Shown piece by piece: positions 1 to 10,504 of a stretch of 64,000 bases of DNA. Location of the stretch: assembly GCA_020284085.1 (NCBI GenBank), contig JACEVL010000161.1, positions 1,526,001-1,590,000 on the forward strand, written 5' to 3'. The position numbers and the translations under genes are program-made. Below the pieces are notes generated by a model that was not told where the DNA came from, did not search any database, and worked only from the letters and a program-made list of their open reading frames with translations. This stretch comes from Aporrectodea caliginosa (lineage: Eukaryota > Annelida > Clitellata > Crassiclitellata > Lumbricidae). Positions within the stretch are counted from its first letter, which is position 1, and the number at the start of each line of letters is the position of its first letter.

Positions 1-61
1 GCTATAGTTCGAGCACATGGTTGAGGCTATTTAGTGTGTGGAGAAAGACATATTGCATTGA

Positions 62-445
62 GTAGAGTTTGGAGTGAGTAATTCTGCCGCAGCTGATGTT
101 TTGCTTGAATATTCTATGCTTAAAAAGAGCGATGGTTTAATGCTTGGGCAGAAATTACAGCCACTTATTACTTTGTTGGAAGTTCTATCTGTTTCATCTG
201 CTGAGTGTGAAAGAGGATTCAGTCAGATGAATTTATGTCACACTAGTGGAAGAAACAGGCTTCTGGTGAGTTCAGTGAATGATCTGTTGATGATTGGCAT
301 CAATGGTCCACCTCTTACTGCATGGAATGTAGAAAAATATGTTATTTCTTGTCTTAAAGCTGGCAGACATGGTGCTTTGGACAAAGCCACTGGGTTACCA
401 AAGAAAAAAGAAATTACAAAACATAGTCCACAATTATTTTTGTAA
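62..445 (+). pseudogene. hAT transposase C-terminal (dimerisation) fragment, ZNF862/KIAA1586-like
   Basis: The frame opens after a stop at 59-61 and has no ATG near its start (74 is GTG), so it is the tail of a longer protein. It contains LEVLSVSSAECERGFSQMN, then NDLLMIGINGPPL and a W-N-x-x-x-Y-V segment. This is the hAT C-terminal dimerisation domain as seen in ZNF862-like and related hAT-derived proteins. It ends at TAA 443-445. It could be a transposon remnant or the last exon of a domesticated hAT gene; the nearby hAT-like terminus favours the transposon. Confidence 0.7.
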
Positions 446-540
446 ACTACCGGGTATAGTGTAAGAATCTATGCATTATGGTTTGTGTTATTGAATTACT
501 TTCCCAAAACCAGGTGTTTTGTCTATGTGATCATGCATGG

Positions 541-705
541 GCGTTTTTAGGGGTGGTTTTACAGGTTCAACCCCCCAAATAAATGCATTATGTTATTAAA
601 AACTAAATATGTAGAAAAATACGACCATTTCCAATGGAAAACCCCGAAAACTTAAAAGTTAAAACCCCCTCTGAATTTTTTTCCTGGCTACGCCCCTATG
701 ATTAT
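541..705. repeat. Dispersed repeat, copy 1 (second copy at 3797-3945)
   Basis: GGGGTGGTTTTACAGGTTCA, then CCCCxAAATAAATGC, an AAACTAAA block, AACCCCGAAAAC and a terminal CCTGGCTACGCCCC. The same order of blocks occurs at 3797-3945 with scattered substitutions. The GGGGCGTAGCCAGG-type end looks like a short non-autonomous element. Class not determined. Confidence 0.6.
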
Positions 706-1320
706 ATAATTTCTTTGTTATGTCGCATAGATAAATTTAAAGAAGAAACTAAGATATCTCATGAGTCGTCAGTTGTTTCATATTAACAACATTAAAATTT
801 AATTTAGACCTGTGATCGTGTACTTTCGAAATCTGCAAAATTTTCGACCCCCCCAGTTAGTTTTTGACAACTAAAACACTGGATGGCGCTACCCGAGAAT
901 GAAGCAGCGGCATCGTTTCTATCATCTACTGATGTCGCATTCTTGGTGTTTGTTCTGGTTGAAAAAGGTAGATTCTTCAAAGAAGACGATTTTTTGTCGA
1001 GGTAAGAAATACATTGAATAGCCCCGAATGTATACACATCCAAACAACAATTTTATCCAATTTCCTCACGGAACCCTTGTCTTCCCCTCATGGAACACTA
1101 AGGTTCCGCAGAACACACTTTGGGAAACACTGGTTTTGACAATTCAAAAAAAGAACAGAAGAAGAGGATTTGGTAGTTGACCTGAAATCGTCATTATATT
1201 CCTGATCTATTCCTCCGATCCGGATCATTTTGCTCGTTCCCTGAACGAACGTCTTGCGCCGAAACACCTGATCAAGCGTCGGATCCAGCGTTTCACCAAC
1301 ATCCTATGGAATAAACAATG

Positions 1321-1720
1321 ACCATTACTATTATTTGAGGTAGTTAGTATTATTCGACATAGTGTGTTATTTGAGGTAGTTAGTGCCATTTGTGGTAGTT
1401 GTATTATTCGAGGTAGTAACTGCTTAATATGACGGATTATAGGATACTAGATGGATATTATTACTATTGGTTCTTTTTATTTTAGGTAGTTAGTTCGAGG
1501 TAGTTAACTAAAATTATTTGAGGTAGCTAGTTTTATTTGAGGTAGTTAGTATAATCAGAGGCAGCCTACTTAGTATTATTCGAGGTAGTTAGTATTATTC
1601 AAGGTATTTACCGGTAGCAGGCTATTATTCGAGGTAGTTAGTATTAGGCAAAGTACTTAGAAGTATTTGGGGGTAGTTAGTAGTATTAGAGTTATTACTA
1701 GAATAAAGAGTTATGTTAGT
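1321..1720. repeat. Degenerate tandem array of GAGGTAGTTAGTATTATTC
   Basis: About twenty loosely spaced copies of a 19-20-base unit (GAGGTAGTTAGTATTATTC and variants), interrupted around 1425-1480. No coding signal is recognised here. Confidence 0.7.
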
Positions 1721-2117
1721 CCTTGTTAGACATGGTCACATGTGTAATTAAGTTTCCTTAGGGTGAAGCCAACTGTTTGCCCTGACCTAAATATACCCCA
1801 TCTGCCTCTGGCTACATTTAAAGGCCACCTTACTTGTATGAGAACTGGTTTTCCGTCTCGTATTCCGTTCTCGACGGTTCTTGTGTAGTTGGCATTGGTG
1901 ACGTGTACGGTCGACAGTCGCTTCCCCTCCATCTCCTGAATCCATCTGAAAGACAACACCAGCCTCCGTATCAAAGCTTGTCTGACTGCAGTGGACAAGG
2001 AATTAAGCTTCTACGAGGTCAGCCGCCTTTTCTGTAGCTTGCCATGCAATCTGTGGTAGCTTCTGAAGTTCTGAGTTGCTTCTTGAAGGGGCGCTTTATA
2101 AATGCTCTGAATGAATG

Positions 2118-2310
2118 AATCTGGAATGGGCTCCCTTTGGCACTACGCCTAATGCCTAGAGCCCTTGCGGCCACATTCTTCTACTCTAACCTCAAGACTG
2201 TTCTCTTCAGCAGGGGTTGGGTCGGGAGCGCTCCTGAGTAGATAATCTTGAAGGGATGTTATGTAAATCTCTTAAATGAATTAAACGAATGAATGAATCC
2301 ACCGTAGCCA
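2118..2310 (+). mobile_element. 5'-truncated LINE 3' end (CR1/L2-like), with GAATGAAT tail
   Basis: One frame reads WNGLPLALR followed by FYSNLKTVLFSRG. This is the conserved end of CR1/L2/Jockey-type reverse transcriptases (W-N-x-L-P ... F-x-x-x-L-K-T-x-L-F). It is followed by the GGGAGCGC...GAGTAG...CTTGAAGGG core seen in many copies here and a tail of GAATGAATG. The shorter copy at 2088-2120 is another tail of the same family. Confidence 0.75.
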
Positions 2311-2517
2311 AGGTATCTTCTTGTTTCTCTTATCTATCAGACTTCACCTGGTATTTTTCAACGGATCATGATTTTTTTATCGTGACTTCACTTGTTTATC
2401 ATGTACTGTGTACTATGTACTATACTGTTTGCATTACTGTATGAAACTTGATGTTGCACTGTTTGTTAAGGATTTAGCTATCACTAATTCAAATTTCTGA
2501 AATGTTGTTTTAGGTGT

Positions 2518-3376
2518 CCCTAGTTAGCGGGATCTTGATCCCGCTTTGGGACTCCTCTCTATTTCAATATAAAGAAAACAAAGATCATGACAACAGAGGA
2601 GGAGGATAGTTTTGTAGTAGACAATGAGGAAATAGAAACGGTAACAAGCTTCACATTTCTGGGATCAGTAATAGAAAAAGAAGGAAAATGTGATATGGAA
2701 ATAAATCGTAGAGTGGCGATAGGAAAAGCTGCAATGAATGGTCTGGAAAAAATATGGAAGGACAAACATGTCAGTATAGACACAAAAAAGATTGGTGAAA
2801 GCTCTAATCATACCAACAGTAACATATGGCAGTGAGACATGGACATTGACTAAGAAAACGAGAAAAAGATTAACGCATGCGAAATGTGGATATGGAGGAA
2901 AATGCAGAGAATTTCATGGACGGAGAAAAAGACTAACGAATGGGTGCGCAGGGATATAGGAATTGAGAAAGAAGAGACACTTCAACAAACAGTGCTAAGA
3001 GCAAAGTTGAGGTTCTTTGGACATATCATGCGATCAGACGGACTGGAAAAGGAAATGATGTTAGCATATGGAGAGGGAAGGAGAAAACAAGGACGACCAA
3101 GGATAAAGTGGATGGACGAGATACATGAAATAACTAGAATGAATTTGACAGAACTGAGAGATGCGACGGCGGACAGAAGAAAATGGAGGAACTTGATCAT
3201 GACGGTCGCCAGGGTTCAACGAACTGACAGCACAAGGTAACAAGGTAAGTTAGCGGGATCTTGATCCCTTTTGGGACTCCTCTTGCGGCCAATCCTGATA
3301 TTTTATGTTAAATGTTATGTGATTTTTGATTTGACATGGCTTCAATAAAAGAGTTTTGATTGATTGATTGATTGAA
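2518..3376 (+). mobile_element. LINE 3' end, RTE-like, 5'-truncated, with ATTG tail
   Basis: Coding remnants at 2587-3240, then an untranslated end with a GTTAGCGGGATCTTGATCCC motif at 3249 and TTTGGGACTCCTCT, an AATAAA-like signal and a (GATT)n tail to 3376. The same GTTAGCGGGATCTTGATCCC block also stands at about 2525, just before the coding part, so two tails of the family lie back to back. Confidence 0.75.
2587..3240 (+). pseudogene. Broken LINE reverse-transcriptase C-terminus
   Basis: The first part (2587-2835) reads FTFLGSVIEKEGKCDMEINR, the typical region just after the RT domain. It breaks near 2800-2835, where SETWTLTKK appears in another frame. Frame resumes at 2884 as MWIWRKMQRISWTEKKTNE, LRFFGHIMRSDGLEKEMM, GRRKQGRPRIKWMDEI and DRRKWRNLI. 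That order (W-R-K-M-x-R-I-S-W ... R-F-F-G-H ... G-R-P-R-x-K-W ... D-R-x-x-W-R) marks the C-terminus of RTE-like LINE ORFs. The frameshift makes it dead. Confidence 0.85.
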
Positions 3377-3796
3377 TTGACCATCGATTGCGGTCTTCCG
3401 CATCGTGCTGACGGCAATATAAGAATTCACTGAATATGTTTGCGCTTCGGCGTGTTAATCTCGACCTCCGCACGATTGAGGAAAACTTGACTGTCTAAAT
3501 TTACCTGTTTAGTCTTTGGCCATCGTTTGGTTTAACTGTGAGAGTTAAATTTCGAGAATTTATCTGTTTCCCCCGACCTTTCTACTGCATGGTTAGAGCG
3601 TCGTCTGCGGTCACTCCCACCATCCGCACCATCCGTCCGTCTGTAGGCCTACACACCGTCGGAGCTGCGACAGCGCGATCGACTGGCCTCGTCGTCCAGC
3701 GCAACGTACGGAAGACACCTTTTAGGCTGTAACCTGCGACATGTGCTTCTCAGCCTCTCTGCCTCTTTTCCGCAAACTCTTGAAGACATGACGTAT

Positions 3797-3945
3797 TTAG
3801 GGGGTGGTTTTATGGGTTCAACGCCCCCGAAATAAATGCGTTTAATACTGTTATTAAACACTAAAAGTGTAGAAAATTACGGTCATGTAAAATGGAACCC
3901 CGAAAACTACCGCCACGAAATGGTATCCTGGCAACGTCCCTGCTT
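3797..3945. repeat. Dispersed repeat, copy 2 (see 541-705)
   Basis: Same block order as 541-705: GGGGTGGTTTTATGGGTTCA, CCGAAATAAATGCG, AAACACTAAAA, GGAACCCCGAAAACT and a terminal ATCCTGGCAACGTCCC. Confidence 0.6.
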
Positions 3946-3959
3946 GCAGACCATTTTAT

Positions 3960-4035
3960 TCGATCGTGGTTTCATTGTGTTAGGTCGGGAGCGCCTCTGA
4001 TGAGTCTTTCTCTTTAAATTGCGCTATATGAATTG
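3960..4035 (+). mobile_element. Short LINE tail
   Basis: GTTAGGTCGGGAGCGCCTCT, GATGAGTCTTTCTC and a decayed GCGCTATATGAATTGACAAT. This is the 3' core of the CR1/L2-like family whose best copy is at 5095-5870. The copy at about 13160-13250 shares the GATGxGAGTCTCTCTCTTG variant, so the two form a subfamily. Confidence 0.6.
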
Positions 4036-5094
4036 ACAATTACAAAGACAATCCAACGTTCGATTGGCACGAGTCAGCTTCCACCGTTCCTGTCCTTGGT
4101 TCACAGGTTTTAGTTATTTTATCCTCGATTTTGTGGCCGCATGGGCCGTTCACGTCGAACTTATTTAACCAATAATCCTCAGTTCGCAACATCTACCAAG
4201 TGAACGAAAATGACGAATTTATTGTGTTGGAAGAAGCAATTAAAAGGTGTCTAAACAATATTAATTGTGCCAAGTGTTTAACGACTTCTTAAGTTACCTA
4301 CGACAACTAAGGAAGAGAGAATTGCCGATTAGTAACTTATACAATTTATAATAGTATCTGATACTATGTCTTTTTCGTTGATTTTGATTTTGCCTATAGG
4401 AACCTGTGAATATGGATTTATTCACAGGGCTAGTTGTAATGTAATGTACATTTTCGAAAATTTCTCAGCGCCCACAAAAGCCACGTCAAGGAGACCATGC
4501 AGCTTATCACCGGCGCTATATCCACAACTCCTTTTTTCGTTCCCGTGCCAGGTCAAAATCCGGGAGGTCAAGCCGACTTAACCGAGTTATTTTATTAATT
4601 TAGTTAATTTTAGTTTAGTTATTTTATCCTTGATCTTGTGGACGCAAGGGCCGTTCACGTCGACGTTATTTAACCAATACCCCGGCTTGCTTGGTTGATC
4701 TGCCGATTGAAGGAAATCGATGAGTTTATAAAGTCGGAAGAAGCAATTAAAAAGGTGTCTAAATAGTATTAATTATTATGGATTTATTCATAATACATAC
4801 TTATTTTATCCTTGATCTTGTGAGGCCGTTCACGTCGACCTTATTTACCCAATAGGCTAATATGCGGATTTTGCCCGGAAGATCTAGCAGTTTGTGGATC
4901 CACAGTTTAACGGCAGCTTATGACAACATAGGCCGTTTCCGCCGACAAAGATTATTTTTGGCATATTACAGATCTAGCAGTTGGAGGAAATTGACGATTG
5001 TGTCGGAAAAAGCAATTAAAAAGGTGTCTAAATAATATTAATTGTGCCAAGTGTTTAACGACTTCTTATGTTACAGACGACGGAAAAGAGAATT

Positions 5095-5870
5095 CATTCA
5101 TTCATTCATTACTAGAATTTATATAGCGCCTCTTCAAGGGAACTACTCAGAGGCGCTCCCAACCCAAGCGCGGCCAAATAAGATCATTTTCAGTTGAGAG
5201 AGGAATATGACTGAGAAGGGGTTCTAGGAAGGGAGCGGAGTGTCAGAGGGAGGCCATTCCAGGTCGAGGGGCCGATCACAGAGAAAGCACGGCTCTGCCT
5301 GGTGGAGGTACGAGCAAAAGGGACAGAAAGAAGACCCTGTTCAGCTGAACGGAGGGAGCGCGAGCCTCGAACACTAAGGGTGGGGCTACAAAGCTCAATA
5401 AGGTATGCAGGAGCGAGACCCAGCAGGCAGCGCCAAACTATAAGGCAGCTAGCTACTCTATATTCGATACGCTGCCTAAGCGGGAGCCAGTGAAGAATGT
5501 CGCGCATATAGCTGGAGATGTGGTCGAATTTGGGTATGCGGCCAATAAGGCGGGCTGCAGAGCGTAAGACGCGAACCAGACAGCTCAGTCGGGTAGCCGG
5601 GAGGCCAACATAGAGAGAGCAGTAGAAGTCAAGTCTGATAGTGACAAAAGAATGGACAAGAGTAGCAGTAGCGGTAGGACTTAGCGAGCGAGCGATAGTG
5701 CGTAGTTGGCGCAGTTGATAGTAATTAACAAGCACGGCTGAGAGAGTGAAGGTGAGAAGCAAAGGTGAGCTCCTGATCCAGAGTAACGCCAAGGTCACGG
5801 ACCACAGAGGAGAAGACAAAATGAGGAAAGGCGGTAGCAAGGGCAGCCATATCTAACTTAGCCAGCTGCC
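5095..5870 (-). mobile_element. CR1/L2-like LINE, 5'-truncated, with target-site duplication
   Basis: This is the best LINE copy in the window. It is inserted in one unit of the 4.1-7.97-kb repeat: AGAATT stands on both sides (5089-5094 and 5871-5876), and the flanks join to restore the unit (GAAAAGAGAATT + CCCGATTAGT). On the minus strand the order is ORF end, GGGAGCGCCTCTGAGTAG core, CTTGAAGAGGCGCTATATAA, then a GAATGAATGAATG tail. This links the many short GCGCTATATAAAT tails elsewhere in the window to a LINE 3' end. Confidence 0.85.
5190..5840 (-). pseudogene. LINE reverse-transcriptase C-terminal fragment (216 aa)
   Basis: Reads VHSFVTIRLDFYCSLYVGLP, AARLIGRIPKFDHISSYMRD, LHWLPLRQRIEYRVASCLIV, GLAPAYL, SLRSAEQGLLSVPFARTST and STWNGLPLTLR. 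These blocks are the thumb/C-terminal part of CR1/L2/Jockey-type RTs. The catalytic YADD palm is missing because the element is 5'-truncated. The frame is intact for 216 codons, so the insertion is probably fairly recent. Confidence 0.9.
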
Positions 5871-7969
5871 AGAATTCCCGATTAGTTACAATTTATAATA
5901 GTATCTGATGCTACATGCCTTAATCCCTCGCTGATTTTGATTTTGTCTATACATAGGAACCTGTGAATATGGATTTATTCACAGGACTTATTTTATTCTC
6001 GATGTGGTCGCAAAGGCCGTTCACGTCGAGCTTATTCAGGCTACCAATAGCCTAACCCTTACGTTTGAAAAATTTACAGATTGAACGAAAATGACGAATT
6101 TATTGTGCCTGAAGAAGCAATTAAAGAGGTGTCTAAACAATATGAATTCTGTCCAGTGTTTATAACGACTTCTTAAGTTACCGACGGCGGGAAAAGAGAA
6201 TTGCCGATTAGTAACTTATACAATTTATAATAGTATCTGATTAGCCTAGTTACAATTTATAATAGTATCTGATGCTATGCCTTCCTCACTAGATGATTTT
6301 GATTGTGCATATAGAGGAACCTGTGAATATGGATTTATTCACAGGACTTATTTTATTCTCGATCTTGTGGCCGCAAGGACCGTTCACGTCGAACTTATTT
6401 GACCAATAACCATGGTTCTCCAGGTATCTATCGATTGAACGAAAAATGACGAATTTCTTGTGCCTGAAGAAGCAATTAAAGAGGTGTCTAAACAATAATT
6501 AATTGTGCCAAGTGTTTAACGACTTCTTAAGTTACCGACGGCGGGAAAAGAGAATTGCCGATTAGTAACTTATACAATTTATAATAGTATCTGATAGGCT
6601 ACAATGTCTTTTTCGTTGATTTTGATTTAGTCTATAGGAACCTGTGAATATGGATTTATTCACAGGGCTAGTTGTAATGTAATGTACATTTTCGAAAATT
6701 TCTCAGCGCCCACAAAAGCCACGTCAGGGAGACCATGCAGATTATCGCCGGCGCTATATCAAATCAAGTTCCACAACTCCTTTGTTCGTTCCGGTGCCAG
6801 GTCAAAATCCGGGAGGTCAAGCCGACTCAGCCGAGTTATTTTATTAATTTAGTTCATTTAAGTTTATTTATTTTATCCTTGATTTTGTGGACGCAAGGGC
6901 CGTTCACGTCGACGTTATTTAACCAATATCCTGGCTTGCGTCGTTATTCGTTAATCTTGCGATTCAAGGAAATCGACGAGTTTATAAAGTTGGAAGAAGC
7001 AATTAAAAAGGTGTCTAAACAGTATTAATTATTATGGAATTATTCATAATACATACTTATTAAATTCATTAGTCTTAATTAGCTTAGTTAAGAATTACTA
7101 TGTTAATTATATCTCATACTCGTGTTTCAATTGTTCTGCCAAAAAATTTGCTTTTGTTACAGGTGGCCCATACGTGGGACCTAGGTCCTTTAGGGTCGTA
7201 GTAGCCTACTATTGATTCCCTTAAATTGTTGCTTGTCTGTTTTTTTCTCTTTTGTACTTGCTTTTCGTTGTTTTATACTTGGGTTCAATAAAATTTATGG
7301 TTATCGTTATGGTTATTTTATCCATCTAGTTTAACTTGCGGGAATCTTGCAATCTTGAGATCTTGAATGCTTGCTTGATTGAGCCACAGGCTAAAATGTC
7401 AAATCTTGCGACGACTAGTTCGATCACTTACAATCATTCAATCGTCGTGAAACTTGGCAGACAGAACGCCCTCGCACACACTTCATTCTATCAAAATTTC
7501 AGCTCCCCAAAAAGGCTAGCTTATAGAATCGGGGACTCAACTTTTCGAATCGGGGAATCACCTTTTCCCATCGATATCTATATTTAGAACGTTCTAAATA
7601 TAGATATCGGGCGACGTAATGAACGCGGACTATATATTTGTAGAGGTGACTGCTTCATAAGACGCATTATGGGATACTAGATGGATATAGTAAAAAACTT
7701 TGTTTTTACTATTGGCTGTATTTTATTTTATCCTTAATCTTGTGAGGCCGTTCACGTCGACCTTATTTACCCATTAAGGCTTAAGCTAATATGCGGAATT
7801 CCTGGAATATCTATCAGTTGAAGGAAATTGACGAGTATATTTTGTCCGAAAGAGCATTAAAAAGGTGTCTAAGTAGGCCCTAATATTAATTATGTCCAGT
7901 TTAATGACGTGTTAAGTTACCGACGACAGAGAAAAGAGAATTGGCGATTTAGTACTAATTAGTAATAGT

Positions 7970-8112
7970 AATTACAGTCAACGCCACTTATTGCACAACG
8001 GATAAGTGCATAATTCCTTTATGTGTTAGCCGACTGCATGGATGTCGCTAAGTAACTGTGAGTGAAGGACTTGCTAAAGTCTCTCTTGAAGTGGCGCTAT
8101 ATAAATTTCTAA
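7970..8112 (+). mobile_element. LINE tail fragment
   Basis: CTAAAGTCTCTCTTGAAGTGG followed by CGCTATATAAATTTCTAATT at 8078-8110: the 3' end of the same LINE family, in its GTCTCTCTTGAAGTGG variant. The upstream part is decayed. Confidence 0.5.
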
Positions 8113-8239
8113 TTACCATTAGATTAAATGAGGGGCAATGACGAGCTTGAAACGGGGTGGAGTACAAGAGGAGGAGGAGTTGGGAGAAGAGAATGAGGGA
8201 AGAAAGCATGTGAGACTCAAGTTGAACTCGGGTGGAGGG

Positions 8240-8432
8240 TACATTCTGGGGCTATTGTAAGGCATTGGAATGGTCACCCTCTGGAGCTTTGCCTTGTTCC
8301 TAGGACCTTCTCTCCAACGTTCGTTTCTCACCTTGAAACTGTTCTTTTGGCCGTGCTGGAGTCGGGAGCGCCTCTGAGTAGTTTTCTTGGAGGGGCGCTA
8401 TATAAATGTTCCATATGAATGAATGAATGAAT
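8240..8432 (+). mobile_element. CR1/L2-like LINE 3' end
   Basis: Decayed coding end (GGCATTGGAATGGTCACCCT, matching the W-N-G-x-P block), then GGAGTCGGGAGCGCCTCTGA, GTAGTTTTCTTGGAGG, GGCGCTATATAAATG and (GAAT)n. Complete 3' core and tail. Confidence 0.75.
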
Positions 8433-8579
8433 GAAAGAGGTAGCAGACGTACAGAGCGGCTTGTCCCTGTGGGTCAATGAGTAGCGGCCACTTGCGGCTC
8501 CATTGGATGATGACAGCGTTCTCAACGGAATGGACATCGTGAGGAAGACCCTCACTCTGCCATCGAAGAACCTACACAA

Positions 8580-8735
8580 GCATACACCAATACAATACAA
8601 TACAATACAATGCAACACAACACAATGCAAAACAATAAAATGCAAAACAATAAAATGCAATGCAAAACAATGCAACATGCTACTATAAAAAATGCAACAA
8701 TACAATACACTGCAATACAACACAATAGAATTGAA
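8580..8735. repeat. CAATA/CAATG pentanucleotide microsatellite
   Basis: Runs of CAATA, CAATG and CAACA with some CAAAACAATAAAATG, about 30 units. The Cys/Ile/Leu-rich frames across it are low-complexity artefacts. Confidence 0.85.
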
Positions 8736-8769
8736 ACACTCCTTAGATTTACCATAATTAGAATGAAAG

Positions 8770-9068
8770 TGTAACAATCATGACTTAAAATTATGATTTA
8801 CAATTACGATTAGCAACTACAATTTACAATTACATTTTACGATTAAAAATTAAGGATTACAATTTACAATTACAATTTACAATTACAAATTAATGATTAC
8901 AATTTACGATTACAAATTAATTATTACAATTTACAATTACAATTTATGATTACAAATTAATTACTAGAATTTACAATTTTACGGTTACAAACACTGATTA
9001 CAATTTATTATTACAATTTACAATAACGTTTAACGTTACAAGCAATGATTACAATTTAAGATTACAAC
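8770..9068. repeat. Degenerate TTACAATTTACAA repeat
   Basis: About 25 imperfect units of ATTACAATTTAC and CGATTACAAATTA. The array ends about 20 bases beyond the donor of the last visible dynein exon (9092), in that exon's downstream intron. Confidence 0.8.
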
Positions 9069-9091
9069 TTACATTTACAGTGAATGATTAC

Positions 9092-9307
9092 CTGACTGTC
9101 AGTCGCAAGTGATCTGACAAAGCTGTAATCTGACGTAACTGGCAGAAGGTGGCGTTCACAGATCTCTTTCCATTCGCTGACGAGGGCTTGACGATACTTT
9201 CCAGTGAAGACTCCGACATAGACGACGGTTGCGGCCGAAAGCAACATGTCACCTGTCACGTACTTCATCTTCTGCTCCAGCTGTCGCGCTGAATCCGCCC
9301 ATCTGTC
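9092..9307 (-). CDS. Dynein heavy chain exon 33 (numbered from the right): end of stalk, start of AAA5
   Basis: 72 codons, phase 0 to 0. Begins DRWADSARQLEQKM, then TGDMLLSAATVVYVGVFTG, YRQALVSEWKEIC, LPVTSDYSFVRSLATDSQ. This is the conserved D/E-R-W ... TGD-x-L-[VL]-[SA] ... Y-x-G-x-F ... R block that opens AAA5. Acceptor AG at 9309-9308, donor CAG|GTAATC. A second acceptor plus first codons is duplicated just upstream (9325-9375). Confidence 0.95.
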
Positions 9308-9390
9308 CTGTAACCAAGGGCAACGGAATTAATGTCAGAATTCACAGACTCCGCCCACCTGTCCTGTAACCATTGGAAACGGAATTAATC
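9308..9390 (-). repeat. Tandem duplication of the exon-33 acceptor and first codons
   Basis: On the minus strand, GGTTACAGGACAGxTGGGCG occurs twice, 56 bases apart, with matching flanks (TTAATTCCGTT upstream of each). The upstream copy is a ready-made alternative 3' splice site. Using it would add 56 bases, not a multiple of three. Confidence 0.8.
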
Positions 9391-9499
9391 AGATTGGAGA
9401 CTGCCTGTCGTTCTTCGTTCTCGACACTATGTGCTTCAGGAACTCATGATGAGAAATATTCCATATATCTCAATGACATTAACATAGTGAAGGCTAGCG

Positions 9500-9545
9500 C
9501 AGAGAGCGCCGCCGACTATATTGTGGCGCTATATAAATTTTCTTA
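9500..9545 (+). mobile_element. LINE tail remnant
   Basis: AGAGAGCGCCGCCGACTATA then GTGGCGCTATATAAATTTTC. The 3' signature of the LINE family, inside the intron between exons 33 and 32. Confidence 0.5.
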
Positions 9546-9734
9546 GCAATAATAACATTCCAAATTCACATACTCTGCCCACCCATTCCATAAAACATAG
9601 ATCTCTATCTACACAGATGTGAAAGGCATTGAGAAGAATTTGGATGCATGTAAAATTGTAAGTCTGTGAAGCTTTGAAATTAAGGAAGCTTTGAAAGACT
9701 TTAGAGCTCAAAACAAGCGATCTTGTTCCTGTAC

Positions 9735-9875
9735 CTTCTCAATAGAAAGAGCTTGAATAAGAACAGCGGCCCTCTGAAGTCGAACAGCCGTCAGTTCTTT
9801 GCGCTCTTTCAGAGATTCACGTTGATTGACGCTGTCGTCATAGTGACGCTGAAGGACCTTCAAATGACCTTCAAT
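9735..9875 (-). CDS. Dynein heavy chain exon 32: distal stalk coiled coil
   Basis: 47 codons, phase 0 to 0. IEGHLKVLQRHYDDSVNQRE, then SLKERKELTAVRLQRAAVLI and QALSIEK. Heptad-like, highly charged, as expected for the returning helix of the stalk just before AAA5. Acceptor TTTTAG, donor AAG|GTACAG. Confidence 0.93.
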
Positions 9876-10408
9876 CTAAAAGCAACATTCGCATAATAAA
9901 GCCAAGGTGATAATGCGCACTCAGTCTTCTTTGGTGTAGAGCTTGGGTCAAGTTGTAAGATAACAAAAGTCACCTTCTAACTTGATCCAAGCTACAAGAA
10001 AATCCCAAAAAGTAGACTGATTAAAAATATGCCTGAAACAGGAAAACCTGCACCAACAGTTTTAATTAAAAAATACCAATGATTACGGAATTCTATAAAT
10101 AGTATTGATGTAATCGAATTCTGTAAATAGTATTGATCTAATAGAATTCTATAGATATTTGACTTTCATAAATACCACCGATTACTTGAATTCTACAAAC
10201 AGCACAAACTATTCAAGTTCAATGAAAAGTTCTGCTCTACCAAGCTTTCCAAACATAGAACTGACGTCACTAAATTCTATTAATACCACTGCATGAATGA
10301 TAAAAATAGCACTGACCTAAGTCGGTTCATCCTAAGCAATAATAGCACTGACCCAGTTCTACAAAAGAGCACTGATGTTGTGGTGCACAGGATAAATGTG
10401 GCACAAAC

Positions 10409-10504
10409 CTTCTCTAGGCTTTTCTGCTTCTGGGCAAGGTTGTCTCGGGCCAGAGCCAAGGCTTCTTCCGCTTCCTCCAGTCTCTGCTGCTTTGGCTTAG
10501 CCAT
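10409..10504 (-). CDS. Dynein heavy chain exon 31: stalk coiled coil CC2
   Basis: 32 codons, phase 0 to 0. MAKPKQQRLEEAEEALALAR then DNLAQKQKSLEK. This matches the V-x-P-K-x-x-x-L-x-x-A-x-x-x-L segment that follows the microtubule-binding tip. The initial Met is internal, not a start. Acceptor TGCTAG, donor AAG|GTTTGT. Confidence 0.95.

Larger units (their letters stand above)
1..1132 (+). mobile_element. 3' end of a hAT-superfamily DNA transposon, cut by the window edge
   Basis: A hAT dimerisation-domain ORF lies at 62-445. A terminus reading CACTTTGGGAAACACTG lies at 1116-1132; read inward it is CAGTGTTTCCCAAAGTG, a typical hAT terminal inverted repeat. A related terminus occurs at about 50332 (CAGCGTTTCCCAAAGTG). 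The opposite end is left of the window. The stretch 541-705 inside it is a separate dispersed repeat. That 62-445 and 1132 belong to one element is inference from order and orientation. Confidence 0.6.
4100..7970. repeat. Cluster of about eight copies of a hairpin-bearing repeat, partly tandem
   Basis: Each copy carries, in order: TTATTTTATCCTTGATCTTG, GGCCGTTCACGTCGA, ACCAATA, GACGAATTTAT, AAGAAGCAATTAAAAAGGTG, AAGTGTTTAACGACTTCTTA, GAAAAGAGAATTGCCGATTA, ATAATAGTATCTGAT and often CCTGTGAATATGGATTTATT plus CACAGG. Copies start near 4110, 4615, 4805, 5980, 6345, 6855 and 7725, with fragments between. Two longer blocks, about 4343-4800 and 6570-7060, are near-duplicates of each other and include an extra stretch (CAGCGCCCACAAAAGCCACG ... 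GGGAGGTCAAGCCGACT). There is no coding potential. Class unassigned. Confidence 0.75.

Noticed and set aside
1726..1998. 90-aa minus-strand ORF
   Set aside because: Some resemblance to a decayed retroposon end, but no block I can name.
10280..10504. Met at 10504 as a start codon of a small gene
   Set aside because: The sequence is dynein stalk; the ATG directly follows a splice acceptor in phase with the upstream exon.
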